A stretch of DNA of 64,000 nt from Chrysomallon squamiferum (taxonomy: Eukaryota; Mollusca; Gastropoda; Neomphalida; Peltospiridae): positions 19,215,150 through 19,279,149 of the forward strand of contig CM022665.1 of the NCBI GenBank assembly GCA_012295275.1, written 5' to 3'. Below, one piece after another: positions 52,237 to 64,000 of the stretch; the first letter of the stretch is position 1; every line of letters begins with the position of its first letter. The notes beneath the pieces were generated by a model. The model was given only the letters and a program-made list of their open reading frames with translations. It did not search any database and was not told the DNA's origin. The translations under genes and the position numbers were made by a program.

Positions 52237-54950
52237 ATTAAAAATATTAACTGCCATCACTAAATGTAAACAGATAAGAACAACACCACCAGAAACAACT
52301 GAAAACATGTAATAGTACAAAGAATTTTGCATTTTTTAATGTATGTAATTACAGTTAGCATAACTGAAAATCTATTTTATGATCATGTTTAGATATAAAT
52401 TTCTAGCACATTTCTCATTTGATAATAAATATTATTTTGGAAAAGAAAAGGAATTAATTTAATAATTTGTATAATAAAATATATTACAGTCTACTCTATA
52501 ACTATTGCGTAAAATATTTATTATTTTATAATATAATTTATTCTTTTCTTCTGTTAAATGCTTGTGAATTCTCATGGCAGTTTTTCATATATATTTTTTA
52601 TGGTTTTCAAAGTGCAGCTAAGAATATTAATCATCATGATATTTGAAATGGGCAAAATTTCATAAGTCAACTTTTTAATTATTTTTTTTCTTTTTGTTTT
52701 CTTTTTTTAAATCATAAGGTAACAGTTACTCCTTATGCAAATCTGCAGTATAAGGGAAGTAATTACATGGTGTTTTTATATACTAATGTTTAAGCATAAA
52801 AAATTCATTTCAACTGAGTTTATTTACATTTTATTTTGATGTAGTGTTACTTATTTTAATGTTTGTCTTTCAGTATGCTTCACTGTTCACCAACAGAAAA
52901 AAAAAAGAAAAAAAAAATGTTTAATTAAATGTTTTTTAAACAAATATTGGCAAAGTTCTAACTAAATACATTTATATGTGTGTGTTGTACATTTGTTCAT
53001 TTGTTACTGGTTTTTAAGGTTGTTTTTTTTTGGTTTTTTTTAATTATAATTTTATTTTATTTTATTTTATTTTATTTTATTAATAATTTTTCTTCTTCTT
53101 CTTCATGTCCAGAACACAGATTTTATTTATTTGAAAATTTTTAGGCATTTGCCCAACTAAACAGTTTAATTAATCATACCTGAGCATTTTATTTTGAGTT
53201 TAACATAAAGCGTTGAGTATGAATGTGAACTTACTGGTAAGTTTGTTAATTAGCAGCATAGCAACAAAACTTGTATTTATATATTTTTATTTACAAATGC
53301 TGGAAAATTATGTATTACCATCTTAATACTGAGTTCTAGATATCTATGAATGAAATATTCTTCATACTCAACTATTCTGTATAATGTTAGTATGTAATTA
53401 TTATTAGATTATCATCCAGTTGTAAATTTCATAGAATTGTACATTAATACTGCATATACTGTGACTGTCTAAATAAGAAAGCACGCCTATGTATACACAT
53501 TAAATGAATACGTGACAGCTGGGCTCTTTTTTAAACATGTAAACATAAAATTAAAAATAAATAGGAACGATTTAGCTGTTAACACTGTAAAAGTGTTTTT
53601 ATAAGTCTATTCTTATTGTGTGAAAAATTGGTAATACTTAACATTTACAAATTCACCTGGTACCACTGAGAAAATCTCAAACTGATGAGAATTGTTCTCT
53701 GTTCACAAATTGCTTTCGTTAAGAATTTTATTATTATTGTTCAATTTTTTGTTTAAAATATAAATAATCAAATTATTACACACCTATTCATTTATTACTG
53801 TCTGTTAACTCATTTACCTATTAAAAAGCACTGTTCACTCACTTACCCATTAACACCATTCTTCATTTATCTGTTAACATCCATTCATTCATTTATATAT
53901 TAAGCCTGAGAAACCATTTACCTGATACTTGCATGACCCCAGTACAAAACGGCCAGTTTTAAACAAAAATACAGTTTAATGAATCTATTAAAATGAAACA
54001 ACTACATTGTGCCTTTATACTGTTCTCTTTTTCAGAAGACCCTAATTTCAATGGCCAACAAATTTTGATGCAAAATAAAAGTGTCAGTCATTATCATTTA
54101 TACTGGTGTTGTCCAGTTTTTCTGCAATTGGGTCCCAGATATTGTGAAGCAGCTACAACTGCTTTGTTCTGTTCAGGTGTAGGAAATAGTGGCTCTGAGA
54201 AAACATTATATCTATAATTTTAAAACATTTCTGGTTGTAATATTTTATATGATATATATCATTGATTATCTTTTATATGTATTAAAGCTCTAATAAAAAT
54301 TATGTGGAACAATATTTTTTATTTATTTTTTATTATTATTTTTTTTATTTAATTTTTATATTTATTATACAAGGGTAATAAAGTTATGCCATTGTAGAAA
54401 GATAAAATTTATATTAAATTCATTGTTATAATTGTTTTTGTTTTATTATTATTATTAAATAAGTCAGTAATTAAATATATTTATTTAGAGTATTATAGGA
54501 TTTTGTTCTTCTAGTGATTTAATAACAATTTTAATTTTGTTTTTGTTTTAATTATATCCCCAAATTTTGCTGACAAATGAAAAACTAATGATTTGATTCC
54601 TAGAACATGTCTCAAAAATAAAAATTAAATAAATAAAAATACATGCGGTGCAATATTTTGCTATATTTCCATACTGCCATTTTATCCATGTATTTTTCTT
54701 TTTTTATTATTATGCCTTTTTAAAAATTATTATTACGAATGGTATAATATGTATTGATGTTTTGTTTTTAAAATTATTTTAAAAAATAGTCACCAACCAA
54801 AATGCATTTGTTTTTCACTGAAGAATAAAAAAAAAAAAGAATGCCTAAAAACTAAGTAAAAATGCTTCTTTTTTAGAACCAACATGAAATTATATGTATG
54901 AATCAAAATTCTGATTATTTCCTGATCATATTTATTCTGGAGTTTTTAAT

Positions 54951-54991
<41 letters not shown>

Positions 54992-56074
54992 GTACCCAGT
55001 GTTGTTTCACCAAGAAATAATAATAATTTAAAATTTAAAAAAAAACACAGATTCAGATTTCTGCCTTGGTTGTTGGTGCAGAAGATGCATTAACAACTAG
55101 AATAGATTAAATAATTGTTACAGCTGAATAGTACACCATCTTATTAGCTGGAATTGAGTGTGTTAGCTAGAGGTATCCTTTGTTATCAGGTCTGGGAAAA
55201 GTTAGCCAAATTGTGCTAAACCTAAAAGAGCAAAGAGTCATTGTCTGTTAAAATATAACCCCCTTCTGTTTTTCAGTGAGTGAGTGTTTTTCAGCTGTGT
55301 TACTATACAGTGAAATTCCAAACTTCCATGTGATTAGATGGTGGGAAAAAGATGTATACTCTATAAAAAAAAAAAAATGTGCATAGCTACAAGTACACGT
55401 GTGTACCTGCACATGCACCACACACACACACACACACACACACATCTCTATAGAGATATTTATAACAAATACATAAATGTATACACAAATGCACAACACA
55501 CTGATGTATACATAAACACTTAAAGTTGCATAAATACAAACATTACAGTCATATATATGTATATGCACTTTAATTATAAATGTTTTATGGACAAATGAAA
55601 GAATGAGAAATTATAGAAATTGTGAAATTTATATTATAATAATAAATCTGTATGCTTCACCAAGATCAAAATGATAACTAATGTTGCATTTGTGTGTATT
55701 GCAGAACCTGAATAATCATTAGATTATTTCTCCAGGTTACGCAGTATCAAATCGTATGTTTTTTTTATAAGTGAATGTTTAAACCAATAATCCAAATGTG
55801 ACAAAGGTTAGTGGAATACGTGAGTGATTACTTTGAGAAAACTTAGACCATTCGTCATACTTTGATTTTACTATCATTATTTGTGTTTAGTTATAAATTC
55901 CCTCCATGTGTTCTTACTGGGACACTCAAAAACATGCATTTGTGAGTTATTGTCATCAGAATATCTCAAATAATTTCATTATCAGCTCATAATAGCATGC
56001 ATGTATCACATCAATACAGAAAATATTCAGAATATTCTATGATTTTTCTTATTTTGCTAAGATGGTAGTAAGCA

Positions 56075-56121
<47 letters not shown>

Positions 56122-58640
56122 CACACACAGAAAGAGATAGAGAGAGAAGGGAAGGGGGAGAGAGGATGTGGGTATGTTATAGTTATTATTAATCAAAACA
56201 GTAAGCAGATAATTTAGTGAAAAAGTTTTAAAGTTGAGCTAGTCACTCATTGTTATACTATTACAAAGAAGGACCCCTTGTTATTGCCATACTGTTCATT
56301 TAATATTGCTGTCACAGACATAAAATATAGACAGTGGTATGTCTTCCCATAAAACCATGAGATCTTTTAACATGCAGCTTCATTAGTCTGTCACATTAGG
56401 GCTTTAAGGTAAACAGCTGCAGATCACATTTAGAAAAACTTTATCTAGGGAGCCACATTCTTAAATATTTTCTGTCCAGATGTAGAACAAAATATTAATG
56501 TTTTAGGTTTTATTGTCTTTTTAATTTTATATAGCAAAACATTGTATTCTATTTCATCTTCCTTTTGTTTCAAACCTCAATGCATTACAACAGTATTTCA
56601 CTATCAGATTGTAATTGGTGATTAAAATGATATTTGAGACTTAAAAAAGAAGATTCTATAGATGGCTTTGAGTAATGGTGTATTTGTGTTTTTGTTTGTG
56701 TTTTTGTTATTCATATAAATTAATATTTTTGTTTAATATTTTTCAGGTTGTAAGTTGGTATGTTTCTTACATTATTTATATTTAAATCTATCATATCTGT
56801 GAATATGAATTATGTTTAAAGGTATGTTTTGAAATGTGTATTCTTCTGGAATTGAAGAAAAGTAACTGGTCAGTGGCGTATGTGATTTATGTATACAGTG
56901 ATCTTTCATTAACAACAGTCTCCAAGATTAACTGAACAGAACAGTTATTATTGCAGAATGTTCACGTTTATCATAATATTACTTATTTGTACTTGCATTC
57001 ATGTCACTTGTTATAGGAATGTCTAGTGAGAAAACTTGAAACAAAACTGAACAATGCATTGGAACTTGAATTATACATTTCAGATAACACAAAAATTTAG
57101 AAGTGAACTTCTAGATAAAATATATATTATGTATGTATGCATTATATTATATAATGTATGTATGTGTGTGTGTGTGTGTGTGTGTGCATGTGTGTAGAAT
57201 ATACTGTGTATGTGTTTGTGTTTCTTTGAAAGTTTAAAATTAGATGTAATCCCCAAAGATAATAGTATTTTATTACTTTACAGGTAAAACATAAACTAAA
57301 AATAGAGATATTTTAAAAAAAAAAAAAAAAAAAAAAGAAGAAAATCCCCTCAAATTTTATTTATATAATGCAGTCTTCGTCTAAGGCTTATACTTTTGAA
57401 ACATTGAGAAGCCTGTCTTATTGTTTTGTGTGAGATTTTAACACATAATTATAATGAAGAACATCAGAACTAATTAAATAAAGTCATGAAATAAACACTT
57501 CCGGTCTAAATCAATTGTATCTATTATATTATGCTAATGTAATTCATTGTTTATTAGTGATCACAGTTCCCAGTAAGAGGATTGGTGAATGAAGTGTGAA
57601 TAATACGCATGACCAGTTGAATGAGAACAATTAAAGACCCACCCACCATGGCACCACGTTTGTCTCTGGCAAATAAGCACTTGTAATTTACGTTATTACA
57701 ACCAATCCCCAGAACATGCTACTGTGTGTGTCTGTGTGTCTGTGTCTGTGTGTGTACCCATGTGCATTTGTTTGCATATATATATATATGCATACATAGT
57801 TTTGAATTTTGTACATTAAATTATTATTATTATTATTGGTGTTGTTTTTATTACATTTTGTTTATATCTTATTTGTGAATATAGTACAGTTTCAGAATTA
57901 ATCTACTTGATACATAAGATACAATATATATTATGTTCAAATTTCTGTGTTAATTTCAAAATAATGTATATATTTCTTACTTTCAGTGACATCTACCAAA
58001 CAATAACTGTACATGCTGATAATACTTTATACAAAATCTGAATAGCTTTTTCTTAACCTAATGGCAAAACTATCAAGTGTTTATTTTTTATTTTTATGTG
58101 AATATTTTCTTTAATGTGCGTATGTTACAAGTTTATTACAAATTAATCTGTTAGACTATTTATAGTCTGTCCTCAACATTTTCAGATAAGGGATAGCTGA
58201 TCTGTGATTTAGTTTTGGATTTTTATTTTTTATTTTGTCTGTTTTTTCAGTTACAAAAAATATATATACAGTCAAACTTTGATAATTCAAACTCTGAAGG
58301 GGTCTGCAAAACAGTTTCAAATATCAGTGGTTTGAGTTTTTAAAGCCTAGATTCTGTTGGATCAGTTTTTGAATTTTCAAAGCTCCAGTGTATACAAATG
58401 TATAATAATTATGTTGAATGCACAAGAGTATATATTTAGTTTTGTTTGTTTTGTTTCAGTGGCGACTACCTTGTGCACGTACAGGCACAGGTGATGACGA
58501 GAGATGACTCAACAGGGGGATGGGTGCCAATGGGAGGTGGAGGTCTCAGCAACGTGGGGCTACGCAAACTGGCCAAACTGAATGGAGGAGACCTGAATAG
58601 TGAATACATTATTTATGGTCAGCGGATTGCAGACAGTACA
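47331..58640 (+). CDS. SPRED: SPRED (Sprouty-related EVH1 domain protein), first two coding exons
   Basis: Joining 47331-47353 to 58460-58640 gives 68 residues beginning MTEETLNDGDYLVHVQAQVM. These carry the SPRED hallmark TRDDSTGGWVPMGGGGLSNV and the IIYGQRIADST end of the first half of the EVH1 domain. Human SPRED1 begins MSEETA and has VVMTRDDSSGGW at the same place. SPRED proteins are membrane-associated inhibitors of Ras-ERK signalling. The EVH1 domain recruits neurofibromin, and a C-terminal Sprouty domain (not in this window) targets the membrane. Phase 2 at the exon 1 end fits exon 2 exactly, creating the Asp codon GAT. The next exon, expected to start with a VLEC-type strand, was not found before 64,000. 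The paralogue number cannot be told from this part. Confidence 0.92.
49800..50075. repeat. Degenerate tandem array, unit roughly 45 bp
   Basis: Variants of catatactgtcattaaactt and catcctgctctg recur about six times (for example around 49,840, 49,885, 49,930, 49,985, 50,020 and 50,050), with substitutions and small indels. Confidence 0.6.
50291..50414. repeat. Direct tandem duplication of about 64 bp
   Basis: ggcaaggacatatcctattg and the following 40 bases recur immediately as ggcaaggacatattctattg, with three visible differences, ending acttatttttggagaac plus cttctgtt in both. Confidence 0.9.
50730..51075 (+). mobile_element. Non-LTR retrotransposon (LINE) C-terminal fossil with repeat tail
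   Basis: The frame reads SESWTRKDKTEIF, then WGYPGQIWMDDIKKWIGLKI, close to the GRPR.RW.DNIK.WTG ending common in animal LINE endonuclease-reverse transcriptases. A stop follows at about 51,020, and then CAA and AAAT units, fitting a LINE 3' simple-repeat tail. Stops and frameshifts upstream show it is dead. The enzymatic core is absent, so the clade cannot be told. Confidence 0.6.
52205..52233. repeat. (TA)n microsatellite
   Basis: About 14 TA units. Confidence 0.9.
53795..53905. repeat. Degenerate short tandem repeat (cattcatttatctgttaac type)
   Basis: Variants of ttcatttatctgttaacacc recur three or four times at intervals of about 30 bases. Confidence 0.5.
56079..56121. repeat. (AC)n microsatellite
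   Basis: About 21 AC units, followed after a short interruption by a GA-rich purine stretch. Confidence 0.95.
58460..58640 (+). CDS. SPRED: SPRED coding exon 2 (first half of EVH1)
   Basis: Acceptor ttttgtttcag, donor gtatgt. Contains VMTRDDSTGGWVP and YIIYGQRIADST. Reading past the donor gives further open codons but loses the family match, and phase 0 at 58640 fits the next EVH1 exon starting with Val. Confidence 0.92.
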
Positions 58641-58689
58641 GTATGTACAAGTTATTTATGTTATATTTGCTTGTTTTTAATTTAGTAAA

Positions 58690-58731
<42 letters not shown>

Positions 58732-61700
58732 TAGCTGTTTGTTTTATATTTTTCATGGGTTATGATTTACCTGAAACAGAAAATAGTAAACATCTGTTTT
58801 GCCGTTTCATTCAGTGTGGTGCAGTTTCTAAATATAGCACATCATTCAGGTTATTTTATTAATGAAAAATCAATTACCTGTCTATTGTTTCAAATTCTAA
58901 ATAATGAAGGTGTACATGATAAAACAATGTGATTTAATCCTTAATTGATAACAGCATTTATTACCCAGTGCTGTCAGTTGTGAATCATTTAATTCAGGTA
59001 AAACAGCACCGCAAAGTCTGATTTATAATTAAAATGTATCATAGCCACATCAGGATGCACATATTAACTTTTCAGTACTTAATAACAAGCCACAGATTAA
59101 TTGATTTAAATGGTGTAATTGTGTAACTAATTTCAGTTGTTACAGCAATTTGTTAACTTGTGGTTACATAAATTATTTTGATAACTGCAGTGATACAGCA
59201 ACTTTTTTTTTATATACAGTTCACTACAAAATGTGCAGAACAATTTAAATTTATCAGTATTTAGTTTTTTTAAAATTTACATTAAAATCTTTTTTTACAG
59301 TTGTATAATTTAATTTTTTTATTCTTTATTTTTTTTATTTTGAATTTGTATGATTAGCTTTACTGCAGCTAGTTTTAGAAATTTTAAGCAGGTTTTTCAT
59401 TCCAGATACTGCAAATTCATAACATTTTATGTATCTGCTATGATGAAACTCACTGCAGATACTGTATAAAATATGAATCCAATTTTAAATTTGCAGTGCA
59501 ACATAGTTTCAGTTGTAATGCAGACTTTCAAAATTTTTAAATATGCTTTCATATATTTAGGATGAAAAAAACCAGTTTGAAATAAAATATTTATACATAC
59601 AAATGGAGTGGTAAGCATAGCAAAAAAAAATTAGAAGTAATTTTTAGATCAGTGGAATGCAAGAGGAATATTGTTACAATAAGGACTTTTTATTTGTTTA
59701 ATTTTTAATTACTTTGCACTTTGTTTTGTTATGAAGGTAAAATATAATTATATTAATATAAGTTCGGTCAGATTTATCTGTGTCTTTTTTAAAAGAGTGG
59801 CAGATACAGAGCAATTTGTAGAAATTACTAAGTATTATTATTAAATAACTTTCTATTAGTGTTATTATTATTACTACTAAAATGGGGTATTTTTGTTGTT
59901 GTTTGTTTTTTCACTACAAAATACTTTTTTCTTCTTTCACTTTTACTTTTTCTCCTTTCAAAGATACTGCTTTATTTATCTACTTTATAATTTTATTAAT
60001 TATAGTACCAGCTAACATGTTACTGTGGACACAAGATTCAGTATTGTTTACTGGTCTTCTCTGTGTGCATGAAAATTATGTATTGTTCATTTTGGGTTGG
60101 TGAATATTTGCTACAAATGAAGTGGAAAACCTGGGGTGTTATATTGTAGTTAAAATTAAGTAATCTTATTTGGTAGATTGCAAAACTGCTAAAACTTGTT
60201 TTCAGTGAATAAGAATGTTTTTGATTAACAAAGTGAAGAGATGACTTTTTAGAAAAAGGGAAGGATCAAAGAATGAAGAAGATAAAAACAAGGGGAAATA
60301 TGTTTTTTAATTCATGAGAACACTTGCAGAGGTTTGAATGAACATTCCAAAATAACTTTTATTTCATTTTATGTTATTTTTATTTTATTGTTTTAGCTTT
60401 TATTTAAACCTAAAATTTGTTTTTCTTTTTCCCCCACGAATTACCTCAAAATAAAGTGTATCGCTGTCTGCAAAAATATTCTAACATTTTATCTAGTATT
60501 TTGTAATAAAATCATCTTTTGTCAGTAAATTATAATATGAAAAATAAAAAATTAGTTAATATAAATCTAATTACGTATGTTAATAAATAATAATCTGATC
60601 AGTTTGATGTTATTTTTATTTAAAGATAAAAAATGTATGACCTTGACCCAAGTTCAGGCAACCTCGCTCACTGCCCATTCATTAATTTTTCCTTATTAAT
60701 TGGCTTCATGCCATATCCCCATCTTGGTCATTGAGCCAAGCTTTGAACCATTTATCAGGATTTTGTTGGCCAGTAGCTATGGGATTTGGCCTTCAGTTCT
60801 TGACCCTGCTGTCTGCACATGAATGAATTGAAGCATACCGCCCACACAGTGCTGGAATCAATAATGTGGTTGTCATGGCTACTGCCTCAGCTGCATGGCT
60901 CTGCTTTGCTCGCTGGCTTTGTCAATGAACAGTTTCACTAATATGGTCTTTTGTCCATTGATTTGAAACAGTGAACTGAATTTTTGTAGTGTTAATAAAC
61001 AAATGTTTTTTTTTGTTGTTTTTTTCTTTCTTTGTGTGTGTGTGTCTGTGTGTGAACTGAATTTTTGTAGTGTCAGTGAAAAATGTGTTGTTTTTAATAC
61101 ATGACTGAGAATGGTATGTATTGCTGTTTGCATAAATACGTGAATACAGAACACACTGCCCAGGTTTTCTGTATATTTCTTGCTGTCAAGGTGTGACTAA
61201 ACATTAATTTAAATTTATCAGTTCGGCATGTTTCAGTCATACTGTTTGAGGAAAGAAACTTTTCATATCTGTTTATTTTGAAAATCCAAAAATAAAAAAT
61301 ATTTTAAAATACCTGAATGTGTATATATTTGGATTGTAGGATATGAGCCCTTTGGGACAAAAGCCCCTCCCATAGTAAACTTTGCAAACAACTTTTTTAA
61401 AGCATAATACTACATATCTTTATTAATCAATTTGTTTGATCAACACAATTAATTACTATGAAATAAATGATAATAATCACAATTGAGATGAAGAGAGAAT
61501 TTATATTAAAGCAAACAAAGTCACTTAGTACGAAATGAGATAACCTATTTCAATACATTTTAGGAATTTTGCCATTTTAAAAGTGAATATAATATCAAAA
61601 GCTGAGGAAAACTCCAGCTGTCACTGGCTACTATGATTACATGACAAAATCATTTCATATTTTCTAAGGTCACTTGTATGTTAATTATGAGGATTACTTT

Positions 61701-61865
61701 TAAATTAGTTGGTTATTAAAGCTGATCACAGCCAATTTACTTGAATGGATTTTGGTAATTAGATGTCAGGGGAAATATTAAACAATGGTAGAATTATTTT
61801 TAAAAAATTTTAAATTATTTTTTTAATTTGGAGACCATATGTACTACCTTGTTTTAATTTGGACT

Positions 61866-62430
61866 TGACCTTGTTTTATATGGGAAGTTGTCCTACCTTG
61901 TTTTATCACAAGGGGTGGGACTTGTCCTACCTTGTTTTATCACAGGGGTGGGAAGTTGTCCTACCTTGTTTTTTTATACCTTGTTTTATCACAGGGGTGG
62001 CAAGTTGTCCTACCTTGTTTTATCACAAGGGTCGGGACTTGTCCTACCTTGTTTTATCACAGGGGTGGGAAGTTGTCCTACCTTGTTTTATCACAGGGGT
62101 GGGAAGTTGTCCTACCTTGTTTTATCACAGGGGTGGCAAGTTGTCCTACCTTGTTTTATCACAAGGGTCGGGACTTGTCCTACCTTGTTTTATCACAGGG
62201 GTGGGAAGTTGTCCTACCTTGTTTTATCACAGGGGTGGGAAGTTGACTTGTTTTATCACAGGGGTGGCAAGTTGTCCTACCTTGTTTTATCACAGGGGTG
62301 GGAAGTTGGTCAGGGGTGGGAAGTTGTCCTACCTTGTTTTTATCACAGGGGTGGCAAGTTGTCCTACCTTGTTTTATCACAGGGGTGGCAAGTTGGACTT
62401 TTTTTGAGTTGTCCTACCTTGTTTTATCAT
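61866..62430. repeat. 34-bp minisatellite, about 16 units, with four-unit higher-order repeat
   Basis: The unit is cacaggggtgggaagttg followed by tcctaccttgttttat. Variants aagggtcgggac at 62024 and 62160 are spaced exactly 136 bases, four units. Variant types follow the order GGGAC, GGGAAG, GGGAAG, GGCAAG in successive blocks, so the array expanded in sets of four. The unit has no stop codon in any of the three plus frames, which makes three long overlapping open frames (up to 188 codons) that cycle through the same peptide; they are not evidence of a protein. Confidence 0.95.
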
Positions 62431-63282
62431 CTTCTTGTTTTAAACTTGTTTTGATTCGTAGTTTCATCTTCTTTAAAGTAAAATACAAGCCATGTATAAT
62501 TCTGAGATTAATTCCAGATTACATTTGCATTTAAAATGATAAGCCTAGATAGTGTTGAAAAGAAGTGTTGTTTGCTTTCCATTGTTTGTCTTGATTGTAT
62601 TTCAAAGCAAGATGTTGGTCCCAACAGTTTTTCTACATGTGAGGTGCTCCACTGAAACTAGGCACTCTTAATCATCTTACAATATATTGCATAATTTTTT
62701 ATTGATTTTAGGATTTCAGCATAAAACCCTCAAATAAGTATTCATCTTTTTACCCAAAGAAGTGAAACTTAATAAGCCACAATAGTAAACACATTTTTTC
62801 ATCATTTTTTTTTTTTTTTTTGGTGAAGCTTGACTAATTAAGCTAAAAAATATTTAGTAAAATTAAAAGTTATCCTCAGTTGTTTTCATTGGACTAAGCA
62901 TGGACAGACACTGACACACATGTACCAGAAGAATAGTTATGACTTCAACTTTTGTCTGGTGTTATTTCATATTAAAATGGGCTGAGTAGGATACTACAGT
63001 GATTTGCATGTAAATAATGCAGTTTATCATAAACTGATGTTTGAAACTTGCTTCAATTTTGCCTTAAGTTTAGATTAGTTCCATCAGAGAACGTATATCA
63101 ACAATAGTCAGAAAACAGGCATCTTTTGTTTGCAGTCACAGCATCAGGAAGTACAAAGTTAAGTTAATTGTTTTACAATTTTTACTTCAAATATCGACTT
63201 ATCAGACAGGCACCATTAATTGCCATTAATTAGTATCATGATTCCAGACATTTTACTGTTCCTAAGATTGGTTCTAAGGATT

Positions 63283-63284
63283 AG

Positions 63285-63320
<36 letters not shown>
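63283..63320. repeat. (AC)n microsatellite
   Basis: About 19 AC units. Confidence 0.95.
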
Positions 63321-63326
<6 letters not shown>

Positions 63327-64000
63327 TTTTAACTTGTTACAAATAATTATAATTATTTAAAATACTTGAGGTGCTATTTAAAGATGTCAGACCCACCTGA
63401 GGTAGTTTTTTGTTTCTTTAATTTGATATGGCTCCCCCATATTGCTTTAGCTACCTTAAAATGCAGTAATATGACTGTACTTTAAAACTACATCTAATGT
63501 TCAAACAAGTCAAGTGAAACTATAATGTAAAAAAAAATTAGTAATAAAATTTAATTCTGCCACTCTTTTTAAACTGAAAAACCCAAAACAAATGAGGAGA
63601 ACACTGATAAATTCTAATTAATTCTTGCTGAAACTGCCCAGATTTGTTTTCTCAAAGTTTTAGGGCTTACAGTGCTTAAAAATGCTTGGTTGCTATCAAC
63701 TTCAAGACTAAACATAATGACAAATTTCAGGGCCATTTTTCTCAGTTAATGATTCTGAGAAGTTTTTGGCAATACCAAAAATGGTCATGGCTCAGCCAAT
63801 TTTCAAGGTATCAACAAACATTTTGTAGTTGTTTTTTTTTTTTTTTTTTTTTGTTGAAGCTTTTAATATATAGTCTATCTGATTATGTGAATATCTCAGG
63901 TTTCAATGTTTAATAGCTCATATTTATGTATTTCAAACCTCAAGATTAATATACACATGGTATCATGAATGTAATCAAAATCTGGTAAGACTAAATGTGG

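Larger units (their letters stand above)
47354..58459. other. SPRED intron 1, 11.1 kb
   Basis: Apart from the LINE-like fossil and repeats listed separately, nothing coding is seen. GC-richer sequence at about 47,360-47,560 may be a promoter-proximal regulatory part. Simple repeats include TA (52205-52233), T run (54954-54987), AC (55420-55442 and 56079-56121) and A run (57314-57336). Confidence 0.7.
58641..64000. other. SPRED intron 2, runs off the window
   Basis: No further EVH1 exon was found. A GC-richer segment (about 60,640-60,950) is unlike its surroundings and may be a retroelement fragment, but no class is visible. Near 60,971 and 61,052 a 22-base block (gtgaactgaatttttgtagt plus gt) is directly repeated. 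An AC tract lies at 63283-63320 and a T run at 63831-63852. Confidence 0.6.

Noticed and set aside
61859-62454. Three overlapping open frames of 104-188 codons resembling a repeat protein
   Set aside because: They are produced by a stop-free 34-bp tandem repeat that is open in all three plus frames, inside a SPRED intron, with no splice or start context.

Overview
Eukaryotic nuclear DNA, very AT-rich, with spliceosomal GT-AG introns, dense microsatellites (TA, CA/TG, GA/TC, AAT, AAAT) and decayed transposons. Both recognisable genes are metazoan. The gene content and repeat texture suggest a mollusc, possibly a cephalopod; that assignment is inference, since no marker gene fixes the taxon. 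No operon, CRISPR array, rRNA gene or prokaryotic signal is present. Nearly all open frames of 60-110 codons are chance frames in simple repeats.

Layout: (1) 1-11,063, + strand: eleven coding exons of a FERM protein matching FRMD8 (iTAP/Bili), read from the start of its FERM F1 lobe to its stop codon. The N-terminal exon lies upstream or was not found. (2) 11,064-47,330: about 36 kb without a recognisable host gene. It holds a 40-bp tandem array, fossil Tc1-like, Ty3/gypsy-like and SINE-like elements, very long GA/CT tracts, and two homologous arms in inverted orientation (27.87-30.34 kb and 41.54-43.11 kb). (3) 47,331-64,000, + strand: the first two coding exons of a SPRED (Sprouty-related, EVH1 domain) gene, separated by an 11.1-kb intron. 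The gene runs off the right edge. Its introns hold a LINE-like fossil and a 34-bp minisatellite.

The two genes lie head to tail and share no obvious pathway step: FRMD8 supports iRhom/ADAM17 shedding, which releases growth-factor ligands, while SPRED dampens Ras-ERK signalling downstream of growth-factor receptors. I see no new multi-gene system. The points most worth checking are the inverted duplication with position-matched microsatellite expansion, the one-base phase conflict and GC-AG intron in FRMD8, the uORF whose stop overlaps the SPRED start, and the higher-order structure of the minisatellite.
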